A DNA stretch of 64,000 nucleotides from CATQHP01 sp965214915 (lineage in GTDB: Bacteria > Acidobacteriota > Terriglobia > Bryobacterales > UBA6623): NCBI GenBank assembly GCA_965214915.1, contig CBDCCP010000002.1:1426001-1490000 (forward strand). The letters are read 5' to 3'. The notes beneath the pieces were generated by a model. It worked only from the letters and a program-made list of their open reading frames with translations. It ran no database searches and had not been told where the DNA came from. Position 1 is the stretch's first letter; every line of letters begins with the position of its first letter. Position numbers and translations under genes: made by a program. Positions 27,948 to 37,022 of the stretch are shown one piece after another.

Positions 27948-29204
27948 CTAGCGGATCTCCTTGACCCGCACGTTGCGGTATTCGATCCACTCGGTGGGCT
28001 CGTGGATCTGAAAACCGATGCGCCCGGAGGCGCTGCGCGCAGCGCGAATATCCGCCGTCTTGCGCCGGTTGATGTAGACGACGATGCGCTCTCCCTGAGC
28101 GTAGATGCGCCCTTGGTTCCAGCGGCCGGGCCGGTGAATCGGCTTGCGCCACAGATCGGAAACATAGGCGCGGGAACGATTGTAGAGCGAACCGGTGGGA
28201 TTCAGCGCGTCCCGCTCGGAGATCTGGCACTCGAAGCCGGCGTATGCCGGGCGTTGCTCAACGCCGTCCTCGATTTGCCAGGGGAAGCGGAACCCGACGC
28301 CGCCGTTTCCGCCCCGGCTCGCGCGGTATTCGAAGGCGAGCACGAAATCGGCATAGCGGGACTTGGTAAATATCCAGCCGATCCCGGCCGGCTTCTCCCC
28401 GCGCAACACGCCGTTACGCAGAGACCACCGCGCGCCGCCGTCCCAATAGGTATCGAACAGTTGGCGGACGCCGCCGCCCGCCAACAGGTCGATAAACTCT
28501 CCCGGGGCCTGTTCCAAGCGCTCTTCGAGCAGTTGGAAGTCCGGCGCGGCCGCGGGCAACTCGAGAATCTCGATATCCTTCCAGCGCAACTCGGCCGGGT
28601 CGTCCCCACCGTGCAACTGCAATCCCACCGCGCCGCGCCGCGACCGCCTGACCGCTGTCTCGGCCATCGCCTTGCCGTTGGCGAAGCTGACGATGCGGTT
28701 CCCGATGCAGTGCGCTTCGAACAGGGCCCACTCGGACGGTTTCAGTTCTAGCGGATAAGCGCGCGAGAGATCGTAGATCGCGCCGGTGGTATTGCGGTCG
28801 CCTTCCCCTGTTCCCTGTTGAATTTGAATTTCATAGCCGTTGAACGCCGGTCGAAAGCGCTTGGCGTGTCCGGGGTCGCGCAGCAGAATGCCGCTGTTGA
28901 AGCGGTCGAGCTTCGACCGGAACTTCAGCCGCAGCTTGAAATCGCTGAAATCCTCGCGGGACACCAACCAGCCGGCTTTACGCTCGCCCGGCCTTCTGCG
29001 CGCGACCAGTTCGCCATCCTCGACCTGCCAATCGCCTCCGCCGACAACTTCCCAACCGTCAAGATCGCTGCCGTTGAACAAGGGGCGCCAGCTTTCGCCT
29101 TGAGCGCAGGCAACGCCGAGCGCCAGAACCGTCAAGCCGCCGGCGCGGCCGGCGGCGAGCAGCAAGCGGAAGATGGAGCGCCAAGGCCAGCAGGAACCGG
29201 CCAT
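27948..29204 (-). CDS. secreted double DUF1080 (3-keto-disaccharide hydrolase-like) protein
   Basis: The protein (418 residues from the ATG at 29204) has a signal-like N-terminus and two concanavalin-like jelly rolls of the DUF1080 type. The first (residues about 35-220) has PLFNGSDLDGWEVVGGGDW and GYEIQIQQ; the second (about 240-418) lacks the FNGxxLxGW opening but keeps YADFVLAFEYR, FECQISERDA and RPGRWNQGRIYAQGERIVVYING-like segments. Single-domain members have been shown to hydrolyse 3-keto-glycosides made by Gfo/Idh-type oxidases; such oxidases occur in this window. The domain doubling is less common. An earlier in-frame start at 29300 would overlap the upstream gene. Confidence 0.85.
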   Translation of the reverse strand: MAGSCWPWRSIFRLLLAAGRAGGLTVLALGVACAQGESWRPLFNGSDLDGWEVVGGGDWQVEDGELVARRRPGERKAGWLVSREDFSDFKLRLKFRSKLDRFNSGILLRDPGHAKRFRPAFNGYEIQIQQGTGEGDRNTTGAIYDLSRAYPLELKPSEWALFEAHCIGNRIVSFANGKAMAETAVRRSRRGAVGLQLHGGDDPAELRWKDIEILELPAAAPDFQLLEERLEQAPGEFIDLLAGGGVRQLFDTYWDGGARWSLRNGVLRGEKPAGIGWIFTKSRYADFVLAFEYRASRGGNGGVGFRFPWQIEDGVEQRPAYAGFECQISERDALNPTGSLYNRSRAYVSDLWRKPIHRPGRWNQGRIYAQGERIVVYINRRKTADIRAARSASGRIGFQIHEPTEWIEYRNVRVKEIR

Positions 29205-29220
29205 GCGTCCCACGGGCCGC

Positions 29221-30279
29221 TCAGCGGCGGCCGCCGCGGGCGCGGACCCCGGCGCGGGCCGGCGCTGCGGGGACGGGAGCGCTCGCGGCTTGCTCCACAT
29301 CCGGGGCGGCCGGCACGAACAGCATACGGGTTTCGTTCGTGACCTCGACCAGGTGAATCGGCGCCTGGAGGGACTCGGTCAGCCGAAACGCCGCGCCGCC
29401 CGCCAGGGGGCTGAGCGTCGTGGGCTTGCAGGCGCAGTCGACCAACTCCGGCGATCCGCCGTTCAGCGGAACCCTGGCCACGCCGGAGGGAACGACCGCG
29501 ATCGCCGTCGCGCCGTCGGCCGCAACCGCGGCGAACGACGGCTCGGTTACGCCGTCGTCGGCGGAGGCGATGACCGAAATCTGCCCGATCGTCGTGACGC
29601 CGCGGATCAGCAAGACCTCGCTCGCATCGTAGTCGGCGGCCACGGCATCGTCCGCTCGGGGGGCGAAAGACAGGCCGAGAACGCGGCGGACCGGCCCGAT
29701 GCGAACCGGTTCGCGGCCGGCAACGAGCGCGTAGAGCGCGCCGCCGGAGCGTTCCGCGGCGGCGGCCAGAACCGCCCCGTTGTCGCTGACGGCCAAGGCG
29801 GTGAGCACCCCCGGAAGGGCGCCGGCGGCGAATTCCCCGGCGGCGTTCGCGGCCGCGGGCAGACCGTCCAGAACCTGAACGCGCCCGGTATCGCGGTCGT
29901 AAACCGCGGCCGCCGCGCCCGAGGGGCTGATGAAGATGCGGTCCGCGCCGGCAATAGCCGCCTGCACGACCGTCGAGGTCGGCGCGGGCGCGGTAAGATC
30001 GACGAGGCGCAGCCGCCCCTCGGCGTCGACCGCCAGCGCGAAGTCCTGATTCGGAGAAACGGCGACGACCGCGGGGCTGAAGTCGAGAACGACGGCCGCC
30101 GCGACGTGCGCGGCGCCGGGAATGCCGTTAATGGGGCGCAGCAAGCGGCTGTTTTCTTCGAAGATATAGCCCATTACGGGGCCGCGCAACCCTTGGCCCG
30201 AGGCCGAGCGGGCAACCTTCGGAGCCGCCGGCAAAAGCAGCAGAGAGGCCGTGAGCAGCGTCGTCGATAGCGATTTCAT
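29221..30279 (-). CDS. secreted propeller-like protein, function unknown
   Basis: This 352-residue protein has a signal peptide (STTLLTASLLLLPAAPKVARS) and a body of short repeated beta-strand units rich in alanine and valine (VVAVSPNQDFALAVDAEGRLRLVDL, DRIFISPSGAAAAVYD), which suggests a beta-propeller. The last 25 residues are a low-complexity Pro/Ala/Arg tail. No family is recognised. It is followed by the DUF1080 gene after 16 bases, so the two are probably co-transcribed. Confidence 0.7.
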   Translation of the reverse strand: MKSLSTTLLTASLLLLPAAPKVARSASGQGLRGPVMGYIFEENSRLLRPINGIPGAAHVAAAVVLDFSPAVVAVSPNQDFALAVDAEGRLRLVDLTAPAPTSTVVQAAIAGADRIFISPSGAAAAVYDRDTGRVQVLDGLPAAANAAGEFAAGALPGVLTALAVSDNGAVLAAAAERSGGALYALVAGREPVRIGPVRRVLGLSFAPRADDAVAADYDASEVLLIRGVTTIGQISVIASADDGVTEPSFAAVAADGATAIAVVPSGVARVPLNGGSPELVDCACKPTTLSPLAGGAAFRLTESLQAPIHLVEVTNETRMLFVPAAPDVEQAASAPVPAAPARAGVRARGGRR

Positions 30280-30339
30280 GCAAACAAGTCCTTAAATCAA
30301 AGAGGCGTATGCCGCGGCCGGAGGTTACCCGACGCAGCG

Positions 30340-31215
30340 TCAGTCGTTGCTGCCGAAGATATTGGTCAGAGACCCGAGCCCGTGCGCTTCCCCGCCGCCG
30401 CGGGCGGCCCCGAGGCCGCCGCCGAGCTCGCGGCGCAGCTTGGCCAAGGTCATGCTTTGGACGACGGCCCGCCCCGGGCCGGTCAGCGTCGCCAGAAACA
30501 GACCCTCGCCGCCGAAAATGCTGGTGGCGATGCCGCCGGCGAATTGCACGTCGTAGTGGACGGATTCGTCGAAGGCTACGATGCAGCCCGTATCCACCTG
30601 AATGACTTCGCCGGAGGCCAACTTGAACTCGATAAAATCGCCGCCGCCGTGAACGAAGGCAGTGCCCGGACCGGTGAGCTTCTGCAGAATGAATCCTTCG
30701 CCGCCGAAGAACCCCGCGCCCAGCTTCTTGGTAAAGGCGATATCGAGTTGGACCGACCCTTCGGCCATGATGAAGCCGTCGCGCTGGACCAGAACGGACT
30801 GGCCGGGCGACAACTCGAAAGCCTGGATGCGTCCGGGAAAATCGCCCGCGAAACCGACCTCGCCTTCCCCGGTGAAGTGGGTCAGGAAAAGCGACTCCCC
30901 GGTGAGCTTGCGCTTCAACGCGCCCATCAGCTTGCCGCCGATGCCCTTGCCGGCCATCCGCGTCTCCCATTGGACGGACGGCGATTTGTACACCATCTTG
31001 CCGGCTTCGGCCTGGATGTCCTGGCCGTTTTTCAGCTTGACGCGAACGACCTCGAGATTGTCGCCGTGAATCTCGTATTCCAGAGGAATCACGGGAAAGG
31101 CCGCCGGCGCCGCGGACGCAGGAACGCCGGGCGCGGCGCCCACGGGCGAGCCGCAATTGTTGCAAAACCGCGCGGCGTCGGCTATTTGCATCCCGCAACT
31201 GGCGCAGAAAGCCAT
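30340..31215 (-). CDS. TIGR00266/AIM24 family protein with N-terminal zinc ribbon
   Basis: I chose the ATG at 31215 (291 residues) because it immediately precedes a zinc ribbon (CASCGMQIADAARFCNNCG); the in-frame extension upstream has no domain. The rest is the double-psi beta structure of the AIM24 family with repeating glycine-rich turns such as GAGFFGGEGFILQKLTGPG and ATSIFGGEGLFLATLTGPG. The family has no firm bacterial function; mitochondrial AIM24 affects membrane organisation. The protein is cytoplasmic by sequence. Confidence 0.87.
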   Translation of the reverse strand: MAFCASCGMQIADAARFCNNCGSPVGAAPGVPASAAPAAFPVIPLEYEIHGDNLEVVRVKLKNGQDIQAEAGKMVYKSPSVQWETRMAGKGIGGKLMGALKRKLTGESLFLTHFTGEGEVGFAGDFPGRIQAFELSPGQSVLVQRDGFIMAEGSVQLDIAFTKKLGAGFFGGEGFILQKLTGPGTAFVHGGGDFIEFKLASGEVIQVDTGCIVAFDESVHYDVQFAGGIATSIFGGEGLFLATLTGPGRAVVQSMTLAKLRRELGGGLGAARGGGEAHGLGSLTNIFGSND

Positions 31216-31330
31216 AGGAGTCAGAATACCACGGCGATTTTCCCCAGCGATTCTCGGTCTTTCAGTCATCGAGCTCCGCGCGGCGGGAACCGCTATCATG
31301 GATTGACCGCCCGCTTCGGACGGCTGGGCG

Positions 31331-32287
31331 ATGGCGATTACGCTTCCGGCGAACGTGACGACAGCTTTCCACGCGAATACCAGAAACCTGCTTGGCGCCG
31401 AAGACTTGAGCCGTTCGGAAATCGAATGGCTGCTGCAGCGCGGGCGGTTCTACAAACCGAATCGGAACGAGCCTCCGAAAAAGCTCGATACGCTGCGCGG
31501 CCGCTCCATCGTCAACCTGTTTTTCGAGCCTTCGACGCGCACGCGGACCAGCTTCGAAATCGCGGCGAAACGGCTGGGCGCGGATACGATCGGCATCCAG
31601 ACGCAAGGGTCGAGCCTGTCGAAGGGCGAATCGCTGGTGGATACGCTGAATACCCTGGCGGCGATGAACCCCGACGCCATCGTGATGCGGCATGCGGCTT
31701 CCGGAGCGCCGCATTTCCTGTCGCGCCATCTGTCCACGCCCATGATCAACGCCGGCGACGGCCGCCATGAGCATCCGACGCAAGCTCTGCTGGACGCTTT
31801 CACGATTCTCGAGGTCAAAGACACCCTCGAAGGGTTGCGCGTGGCCATCATCGGCGACATTTCCCACTCGCGGGTGGCCCGCTCCAACGTCCATCTGCTG
31901 TCGAAATTCGGCGTCGATATCGTGCTCTGCGGGCCGGCGACGATGGTTTCAGGGAACATGGCCAAGATCGCTCCCGGAGTCACGCTGACCTACGACATGA
32001 ACGAGGCCGTCGCCGATGCGGACGTGATCATGATGCTGCGCGTCCAGCTCGAGCGGCAAAACGTGGAAATTTTTCCGAAAGGCGAATACTTCCAGTTCTA
32101 CGGTTTGACCCTGGAGCACTTGAAGCTGGCCAAGCCGGGCGCCATCGTTCTCCATCCGGGACCGATCAACCGCGGGCGCGAGTTGTCGAACGAGGTCGCC
32201 GATTCCCAGCGCTCGATGATTCTGAACCAGGTGGAGAACGGCGTAGCGATCCGCATGGCGGTTCTGGAGCGGGTTTGCGGCGGTTGA
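31331..32287 (+). CDS. pyrB: aspartate carbamoyltransferase catalytic subunit
   Basis: This 318-residue enzyme joins carbamoyl phosphate and aspartate in the second step of pyrimidine synthesis. The carbamoyl-phosphate loop STRTRTS is at residues 68-74, HPTQALLD near 148, and HPGPINRG near 276. The length is that of the catalytic chain alone. It is followed by pyrC after three bases, the usual pyrBC arrangement. No PyrR-binding leader or attenuator is evident in the short upstream gap. Confidence 0.97.
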   Translation: MAITLPANVTTAFHANTRNLLGAEDLSRSEIEWLLQRGRFYKPNRNEPPKKLDTLRGRSIVNLFFEPSTRTRTSFEIAAKRLGADTIGIQTQGSSLSKGESLVDTLNTLAAMNPDAIVMRHAASGAPHFLSRHLSTPMINAGDGRHEHPTQALLDAFTILEVKDTLEGLRVAIIGDISHSRVARSNVHLLSKFGVDIVLCGPATMVSGNMAKIAPGVTLTYDMNEAVADADVIMMLRVQLERQNVEIFPKGEYFQFYGLTLEHLKLAKPGAIVLHPGPINRGRELSNEVADSQRSMILNQVENGVAIRMAVLERVCGG

Positions 32288-32290
32288 GCA

Positions 32291-33610
32291 GTGGGAGACG
32301 GCGGGCGGAATCGAAAATCTTCTCATGATCTGTTGATTAAGAACGGGCGCGCGATCGACCCGGAAACGAACCTCGACGGGCGCCGCGACGTGCTCATCGA
32401 AGGGGGCAAGGTCGCGGCGATCGAGCGTTCGATCGACAAGGCGGACGTGGAGACGCTCGATGCGTCCGGTTTGATCGTGGCGCCCGGTTTTCTGGATATC
32501 CATGTTCATTTGCGCGAGCCCGGCATCGAACACGCTGAGACGATCGAGAGCGGCTCGAAGGCCGCCGCCGCGGGCGGGTTCACCACGGTCTGCTGCATGC
32601 CGAACACCATTCCGGTGAACGATTCGGCGCAAGTCACCAGTTTTATTGTCGAACGCGCGCGGCGCTATGCGCCGGTTCATGTCCATCCCATTGGGGCTAT
32701 CAGCAAAGGGAGCAAGGGCGAGCAATTGGCCGACATCGGCGCGATGCGCGCCGAGGGAGCGGCGGCGATCAGCGACGACGGTATCCCGGTCATGAACTCC
32801 GGCGTCATGCGCCGGGCGATGAAATACGCAGCATCCTTCGGGATGACGGTGATCGACCATTGCGAAGACCTGAACCTGAGCGCCGGCGGCGATATCCACG
32901 AAGGCGTGCAAAGCGCCCGGCTGGGGCTGCGCGGCATTCCGGCAAGCTCGGAAGAAGTGATGGTCGCCCGCGATATCGTCCTGGCGGCGGAGACCGGAGC
33001 GCGCGTCCACATCGCGCACATCTCGACGAAAAATTCGATCGCGATGGTGCGGCAGGCGAAAAAATTGGGGTTGCCGGTGACGGCGGAAGTCACGCCGCAT
33101 CACTTTGCAATCACAGATGAGCATATCCGCGGCTACGACTCGAATTACAAGATGAAGCCCCCATTGCGGACGCAGGCCGACATCGAAGCGGCGATCGAGG
33201 GACTTGCCGACGGCACGATCGACTGTATCGCCACCGACCATGCCCCGCACACGGGGAATATGAAGATGCAGGAGTTCGAGCGGTGTCCGTTCGGGATTAC
33301 CGGCCTCGAAACCGCTCTCGGCCTGGCGCTCGAGAAGCTTTACCACGACGGGCGCGTGGATTTGATGAGCTTCGTGCGGCTGTTTACGACGGGCGCGAGC
33401 GATTGCCTCGGCCTGCGGCGCGGGCGGCTGTTCGCGGGCGGTCCGGCGGATTTGACCCTGTTCTCCACCGAGCGCGAGTGGATCTACGACATCAACGCAA
33501 CGCTGTCGAAAAGCAAAAACTCGCCGTTCGCCGGCTGCCGCTTCAAAGGCGGCCCCGCGGCGACGGTCGTGGACGGGCGCGTGGTCTGGAGCGCCGAATC
33601 CGGCGGATAG
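32291..33610 (+). CDS. pyrC: dihydroorotase (class I)
   Basis: This 439-residue amidohydrolase starts at a GTG three bases after pyrB. It closes carbamoyl aspartate to dihydroorotate. The metal site shows H71-V-H73 in GFLDIHVHLREPG, later DHCED, HIAHIST and the catalytic aspartate in ATDHAPH. The SDDG segment near 158 fits the class I bacterial enzymes that lack a carbamylated lysine and often associate with PyrB, which agrees with the tight operon. Confidence 0.96.
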   Translation: MGDGGRNRKSSHDLLIKNGRAIDPETNLDGRRDVLIEGGKVAAIERSIDKADVETLDASGLIVAPGFLDIHVHLREPGIEHAETIESGSKAAAAGGFTTVCCMPNTIPVNDSAQVTSFIVERARRYAPVHVHPIGAISKGSKGEQLADIGAMRAEGAAAISDDGIPVMNSGVMRRAMKYAASFGMTVIDHCEDLNLSAGGDIHEGVQSARLGLRGIPASSEEVMVARDIVLAAETGARVHIAHISTKNSIAMVRQAKKLGLPVTAEVTPHHFAITDEHIRGYDSNYKMKPPLRTQADIEAAIEGLADGTIDCIATDHAPHTGNMKMQEFERCPFGITGLETALGLALEKLYHDGRVDLMSFVRLFTTGASDCLGLRRGRLFAGGPADLTLFSTEREWIYDINATLSKSKNSPFAGCRFKGGPAATVVDGRVVWSAESGG

Positions 33611-33613
33611 AAG

Positions 33614-34600
33614 TCAGGACGCCGGAAGCGGGTCGGCGCTGCGATACTCGTTCCACAGATCGGCTAACGGCGCCGCGTCCGCACCGCCCCGATGCAAGAC
33701 CAGGCGGTAGCGCAAAACGACCTCTTCCCCCTTGGCCAACGGCGTCGGGCCGCGGCCCGGCCAAACGGGGTTTTGCATGCTCTTCATCGGCAGCGCGCGG
33801 ATAATCCAAGGCTGTGGGTAGCCGCTCGAAGACGGATGCACCAGGACCGCGACGCCGCTTTTGGCGCCGGCGCCGAAAGTTCCTGAAAAATCCATCCATG
33901 CGCCGGCGTCGACGGCATTGCGGCCGGCGGCAACCGGGCCGTTCGCCGCGGCGAACGTCAGGTCCGGCAACATCTTGACGCGCAGCGAGAAACCGCCGTA
34001 GCCTTTGTCGTCTTCCGAGCCGCCGAGGCGGAAATCGTCCTGCAACGGCGTGAGGCGGATATCGAAATCGATTTTCCTCATGCCGTCCTCGGCGCGATGG
34101 ACGCGGACCGTCGTGGTTTCTTCGAGAATAGCCTCCGCGCCGCCGCGGAAATCCGGCGACTTCCAGTGCAGGCGGACGCGCACGCCGTCGCCGTCCGCAA
34201 GCGCGGCGGACTCTTGCACGTCCCACGAGAAATCTTTCGCCAACCAGGGGTCGCCGGCGCGGACATCGCCGACGAGAACTTGATGCCACGTCCAGAAGAC
34301 GCCGCGATGGTGCAAATGATCGTCGGGGAAGTCTTCGGTCAAAACTTCGCCGTCGAGTCCGTAGAGCGGATGGATGTAGTTCGAGCGCTCGTATTCTCCG
34401 TTCAACGACTTGGGCGCCAAGCGGTAAAAGAGGACGGGGCGGGCGTCTTCTTCGAAAAGTTCCTCAAAAAGATAGCCTTCCGCCTGACGGGTTACCTGAA
34501 TGGCCGACCGGGGCTCTTCGGCCTCGCCCGCGGCCCGGCCCCCGCCACACGCACACAAGAGAGCAAGGCTCAGTCCGGCAACTATCGAACGAAGGCGCAT
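33614..34600 (-). CDS. DUF6807 (PmoA-like) secreted protein
   Basis: The ATG at 34600 starts a leader ending in LALLCAC-GGG, a plausible though non-ideal lipoprotein signal, giving 328 residues. The body has the DUF6807 hallmarks PVLFYRLAP, NYIHPLYGLDGEVLTEDFPDDHLHHRGVFW (split here over residues about 66-96) and a late PHPSS/HPSSSGYPQPW stretch. The family is named after PmoA by annotation but is not a methane monooxygenase; it is common beside glycan-degrading genes. The HLHHRG cluster may bind metal. It converges on pyrC. Confidence 0.82.
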   Translation of the reverse strand: MRLRSIVAGLSLALLCACGGGRAAGEAEEPRSAIQVTRQAEGYLFEELFEEDARPVLFYRLAPKSLNGEYERSNYIHPLYGLDGEVLTEDFPDDHLHHRGVFWTWHQVLVGDVRAGDPWLAKDFSWDVQESAALADGDGVRVRLHWKSPDFRGGAEAILEETTTVRVHRAEDGMRKIDFDIRLTPLQDDFRLGGSEDDKGYGGFSLRVKMLPDLTFAAANGPVAAGRNAVDAGAWMDFSGTFGAGAKSGVAVLVHPSSSGYPQPWIIRALPMKSMQNPVWPGRGPTPLAKGEEVVLRYRLVLHRGGADAAPLADLWNEYRSADPLPAS

Positions 34601-34674
34601 AGCGACCCTTGCGAGTTTAACAGCGTAGATGGCGCTGGAAGAAAAAACTTCTGCTCCTCCCGGACTCAACTTCC

Positions 34675-34791
34675 TCAGTTGGAGGGCTGGGGCGGTGTCT
34701 TCGGCGGCTGCGGCGCCGGCCTCGGCGTTGGCTGCGGGGGAGGGGGGCGTTTTACCGGCGGCCAATCTTTCGTGATTATCTCACGCGGCAT
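34675..34791 (-). CDS. 38-residue proline-rich microprotein
   Basis: An ATG at 34791 opens a 38-codon frame that ends at TGA 34677-34675. About 16 of 38 residues are proline, in runs such as KRPPPPQPTPRPAPQPPK, after a short non-repetitive head (MPREIITKDWPPV). The ATG overlaps the last 11 bases of the two-helix gene upstream, the usual sign of translational coupling. Such GC-rich reading frames can arise by chance, so this is a candidate, not a firm gene. If real, it may be a small partner of the membrane protein. Confidence 0.4.
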   Translation of the reverse strand: MPREIITKDWPPVKRPPPPQPTPRPAPQPPKTPPQPSN

Positions 34792-35269
34792 CCGCGGTCA
34801 CCCGAGAGGAATGCACAAATTCCGCCCACCGATCCATTACTTCCGGCATCCATGGGGCCTCCGCTGCGGCTTTGCCGAAAAGCTCGCCGGCCCGGAGCAA
34901 CAGGCTCTCCAGGGTTCTTTCGGCATCGTCGTCGTCCCAGTGCTCCCAGAGCCATGTATAGTCGTTGGACAGTCGGTTCCAGGACATATGCAACTCCACC
35001 AGTAACATCAGCTTCCGGTCCAGGGCAACGCCGATCGAATATCCGGTCAGGGCAGCTACAACCAAGCCAAGCAACGCGGGTATCCAGCGCACAAGCTCTC
35101 CGAACGCGGTCAGAGCGGCGCCCGACGAAAAAATGAACGACAGGACAGCGATAATTTGTTTCTTCTTGGCGCATCTGGAAGCCAAATCGGCGAAGTACAG
35201 GGAACGGACCTCCGCTTCGTAAAGTTTCTTCCAAACCACGGCTTTTTGACCCTCTGTCAACATCGTCAT
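34781..35269 (-). CDS. two-helix membrane protein of SLATT-like architecture
   Basis: This 162-residue protein has an amphipathic N-terminal region (residues 1-38), two adjacent membrane helices (about 39-58 and 62-82), and a long charged helical C-terminus (about 88-155) with DDDDAERTLESLLLRAGELF. This plan resembles SLATT-type two-helix effectors found in bacterial conflict systems, but I cannot confirm membership by motif. The third codon is also an ATG (35263), seven bases after a perfect TATAAT, so the message may be leaderless and start there. Confidence 0.6.
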   Translation of the reverse strand: MTMLTEGQKAVVWKKLYEAEVRSLYFADLASRCAKKKQIIAVLSFIFSSGAALTAFGELVRWIPALLGLVVAALTGYSIGVALDRKLMLLVELHMSWNRLSNDYTWLWEHWDDDDAERTLESLLLRAGELFGKAAAEAPWMPEVMDRWAEFVHSSRVTADAA

Positions 35270-35270
35270 G

Positions 35271-35276
35271 ATTATA
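35271..35276 (-). promoter_or_regulatory. TATAAT -10 element for leaderless start
   Basis: On the minus strand a perfect TATAAT ends two bases before the ATG at 35269 and seven bases before the in-frame ATG at 35263. The second spacing fits a transcript starting at the initiation codon. No good -35 was found. Confidence 0.35.
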
Positions 35277-35492
35277 GCCGACCCGGCTTCGATTCCCGGC
35301 CTCCACCACTCGACGGCGCCCGTTACTCGACGGCAATAGCGATGCCGGCCGGCTCTTTCTGCCGCCGATGGGGATGACTACATCCGCCGCGCCAATGCTT
35401 ACCCGTGGCTGCTCGCCGGCGCTGCCGCGATCCAGTTGGGGCTGGCTGTGCGCGGAAGCCCGCGTCTCTGTTCTCGGCGTACAGAACAACCG

Positions 35493-35678
35493 TCAGGGAA
35501 GCTGGTCGGCATCCTGCGGCAACACGAACGGCTCCGGACGAGGAACGGGAGCAACGACGGAAAGCTCGGGAGGCGCCGCCGACGCCTCGACCTTGCGGAT
35601 GCGCTGGTTACCGGTATCGGCGATGTACAGGTTATCCGAGCTATCTGCCGCCATGCCTCGGGGGTGAGCTCGATGCCG
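35493..35678 (-). pseudogene. NHL-repeat protein remnant (C-terminus)
   Basis: The minus strand reads PRGMAADSSDNLYIAD-TGNQRIRKVEASAAPPEL and ends at a TGA at 35495-35493. DNLYIADTGNQRIRK is the signature of an NHL beta-propeller repeat. No upstream repeats or start exist, because the sulfatase frame begins on the other strand just beyond. It is the tail of a lost gene. The adjoining 35279-35492 holds no gene that I can support. Confidence 0.72.
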
Positions 35679-35735
35679 AGGACTCTCAAAACAGCGGGCA
35701 GGGGATGAAAAACGGCCCCCACTCGGGCATAATAA

Positions 35736-36989
35736 AGCATCGCAAACTCCGCTTCCCCTCCGAATGTCTTACTAATCGTCGCCGACGATCACGGCTGGAA
35801 CGATCTGGGTTGTTACGGCCACCCGGTCGCGCGCACTCCGCACCTCGATCGACTGGCGGCCGACGGCGTCCGCTTCGAACGCTGTTTCACCACGGCGCCG
35901 CTCTGCAGTCCGGGCCGCAGCGCCGTCCTCACGGGGCTGTATCCGCACGTCAACGGCGTGAGGCGATTGGTGCAGGGGCCCGAGGTCGATGCGCTTTCCC
36001 TCGACCCATCGATCTGGACGGTCGCCGAAGGATTCCGCAAGATGGGCTACGCCACAGCCGCCGCCCGCAAATGGCATCTGTCTTCCGCCGGCCCGACCGC
36101 CCACGGGTTTGCGCGCGCCTTCCCCGGTCGCGGCGATTATCTTGCCCGCAGCCTGGAGTTCCTGCGCGAGAATCACGGCAAACCCTGGTTCCTGTATTTT
36201 TGCCCCACCCACACGCACCGGCCGTTCCGCAGGAGCCCGGCGTTTCCGTACCGGCCCGACGAAGTCGCCGGAACGCTGCCGCCGTATTTGAGAGACACGC
36301 CCCAAGTTCGCGAGGACTACGCGCGCTACCTTTCGGAAACCAGCAGTATGGACGCGGAGATCGGGGCGTTGCTGCAAGCGCTCGAAGAATCGCGTTCGCT
36401 GGACAACACGATCGTCGCCTATTGCACGGATCACGGGCCGTCGATGCACCGCGCGAAATTCTCGCTTTACGAATGGGGAACGCATTCGGCGTTGATTTTC
36501 CGCGGGCCGGGGATTTCCGGCTCGGGGCGCGTCGACGACGGGCTGGCGTCGACGATCGATATGGCCCCGACTCTGATGAGCCTGACGGGCGGCGCCGCGC
36601 CGCAAACTTGCCAGGGGCTTGACCTGAGCGAACGCTTGTCCGCAAAAAGCTCCGCAAGCCGGCAGTATGTGTTCAGCGAACACAACGAGCGGAATCGTTT
36701 GCGCGCGGTCCGCGATCGACGCTTCAAATTGATCCGCAATATCACCACGCACACTCCACTGTTGCGGCCCCAGATCGTGCGCAATTGGCAGGGCATGGGC
36801 GAGGACACCCTGCGCGTCCCCTACCCTTTGCCGCGGCCGCGCGAGGAGTTTTTCGACCTCGACGCAGACCCCCTGGAAACGAAAAATCTGGCGGCCGACC
36901 CCCGTTTCGAGGGGCCGCTTCGGAGGCTCCGCTCGGAACTCGACCGCTGGTGGTTCGACGGAGCGGCCGCTTACGCGGCCGGTGGATAG
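35736..36989 (+). CDS. sulfatase (formylglycine-type), 5' end damaged or with no canonical start
   Basis: The open frame reads PPNVLLIVADDHGWNDLGCYGHP, a typical sulfatase N-terminus, then PLCSPGRSAVLTGL with the cysteine to be converted to formylglycine at about residue 57, and DHGPSMHR later. All catalytic blocks are present. However, a TAA at 35733-35735 precedes the frame and no ATG, GTG or TTG occurs before the conserved region; the first in-frame start is a GTG at 35958, which would remove the active-site cysteine. An ATG at 35764 is one frame off. The gene has either lost its start and signal peptide by rearrangement or has a frameshift there. Its last 229 bases recur at 38593-38821. 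Confidence 0.7.
   Translation, partial: SIANSASPPNVLLIVADDHGWNDLGCYGHPVARTPHLDRLAADGVRFERCFTTAPLCSPGRSAVLTGLYPHVNGVRRLVQGPEVDALSLDPSIWTVAEGFRKMGYATAAARKWHLSSAGPTAHGFARAFPGRGDYLARSLEFLRENHGKPWFLYFCPTHTHRPFRRSPAFPYRPDEVAGTLPPYLRDTPQVREDYARYLSETSSMDAEIGALLQALEESRSLDNTIVAYCTDHGPSMHRAKFSLYEWGTHSALIFRGPGISGSGRVDDGLASTIDMAPTLMSLTGGAAPQTCQGLDLSERLSAKSSASRQYVFSEHNERNRLRAVRDRRFKLIRNITTHTPLLRPQIVRNWQGMGEDTLRVPYPLPRPREEFFDLDADPLETKNLAADPRFEGPLRRLRSELDRWWFDGAAAYAAGG
36733..36961 (+). repeat. 229-bp direct repeat, copy 1 (sulfatase tail)
   Basis: This segment encodes the sulfatase C-terminus and matches 38593-38821 over its whole length without gaps, with roughly ten mismatches. The two copies bracket 1.6 kb of foreign and rearranged DNA. 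Confidence 0.93.
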
Positions 36990-37022
36990 CGGATCGTCAA
37001 GGAATCTCTGAGTATCTATGTG

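Noticed and set aside
33614..34600. Naming the DUF6807 protein as methane monooxygenase
   Set aside because: The PmoA label is an annotation carry-over; the sequence has a secreted beta-rich fold and no membrane helices of a methane monooxygenase.
35270..35492. Short frames in both directions upstream of the two-helix gene
   Set aside because: None has a start with a ribosome-binding site or any recognisable motif. I treat this stretch as noncoding or decayed.
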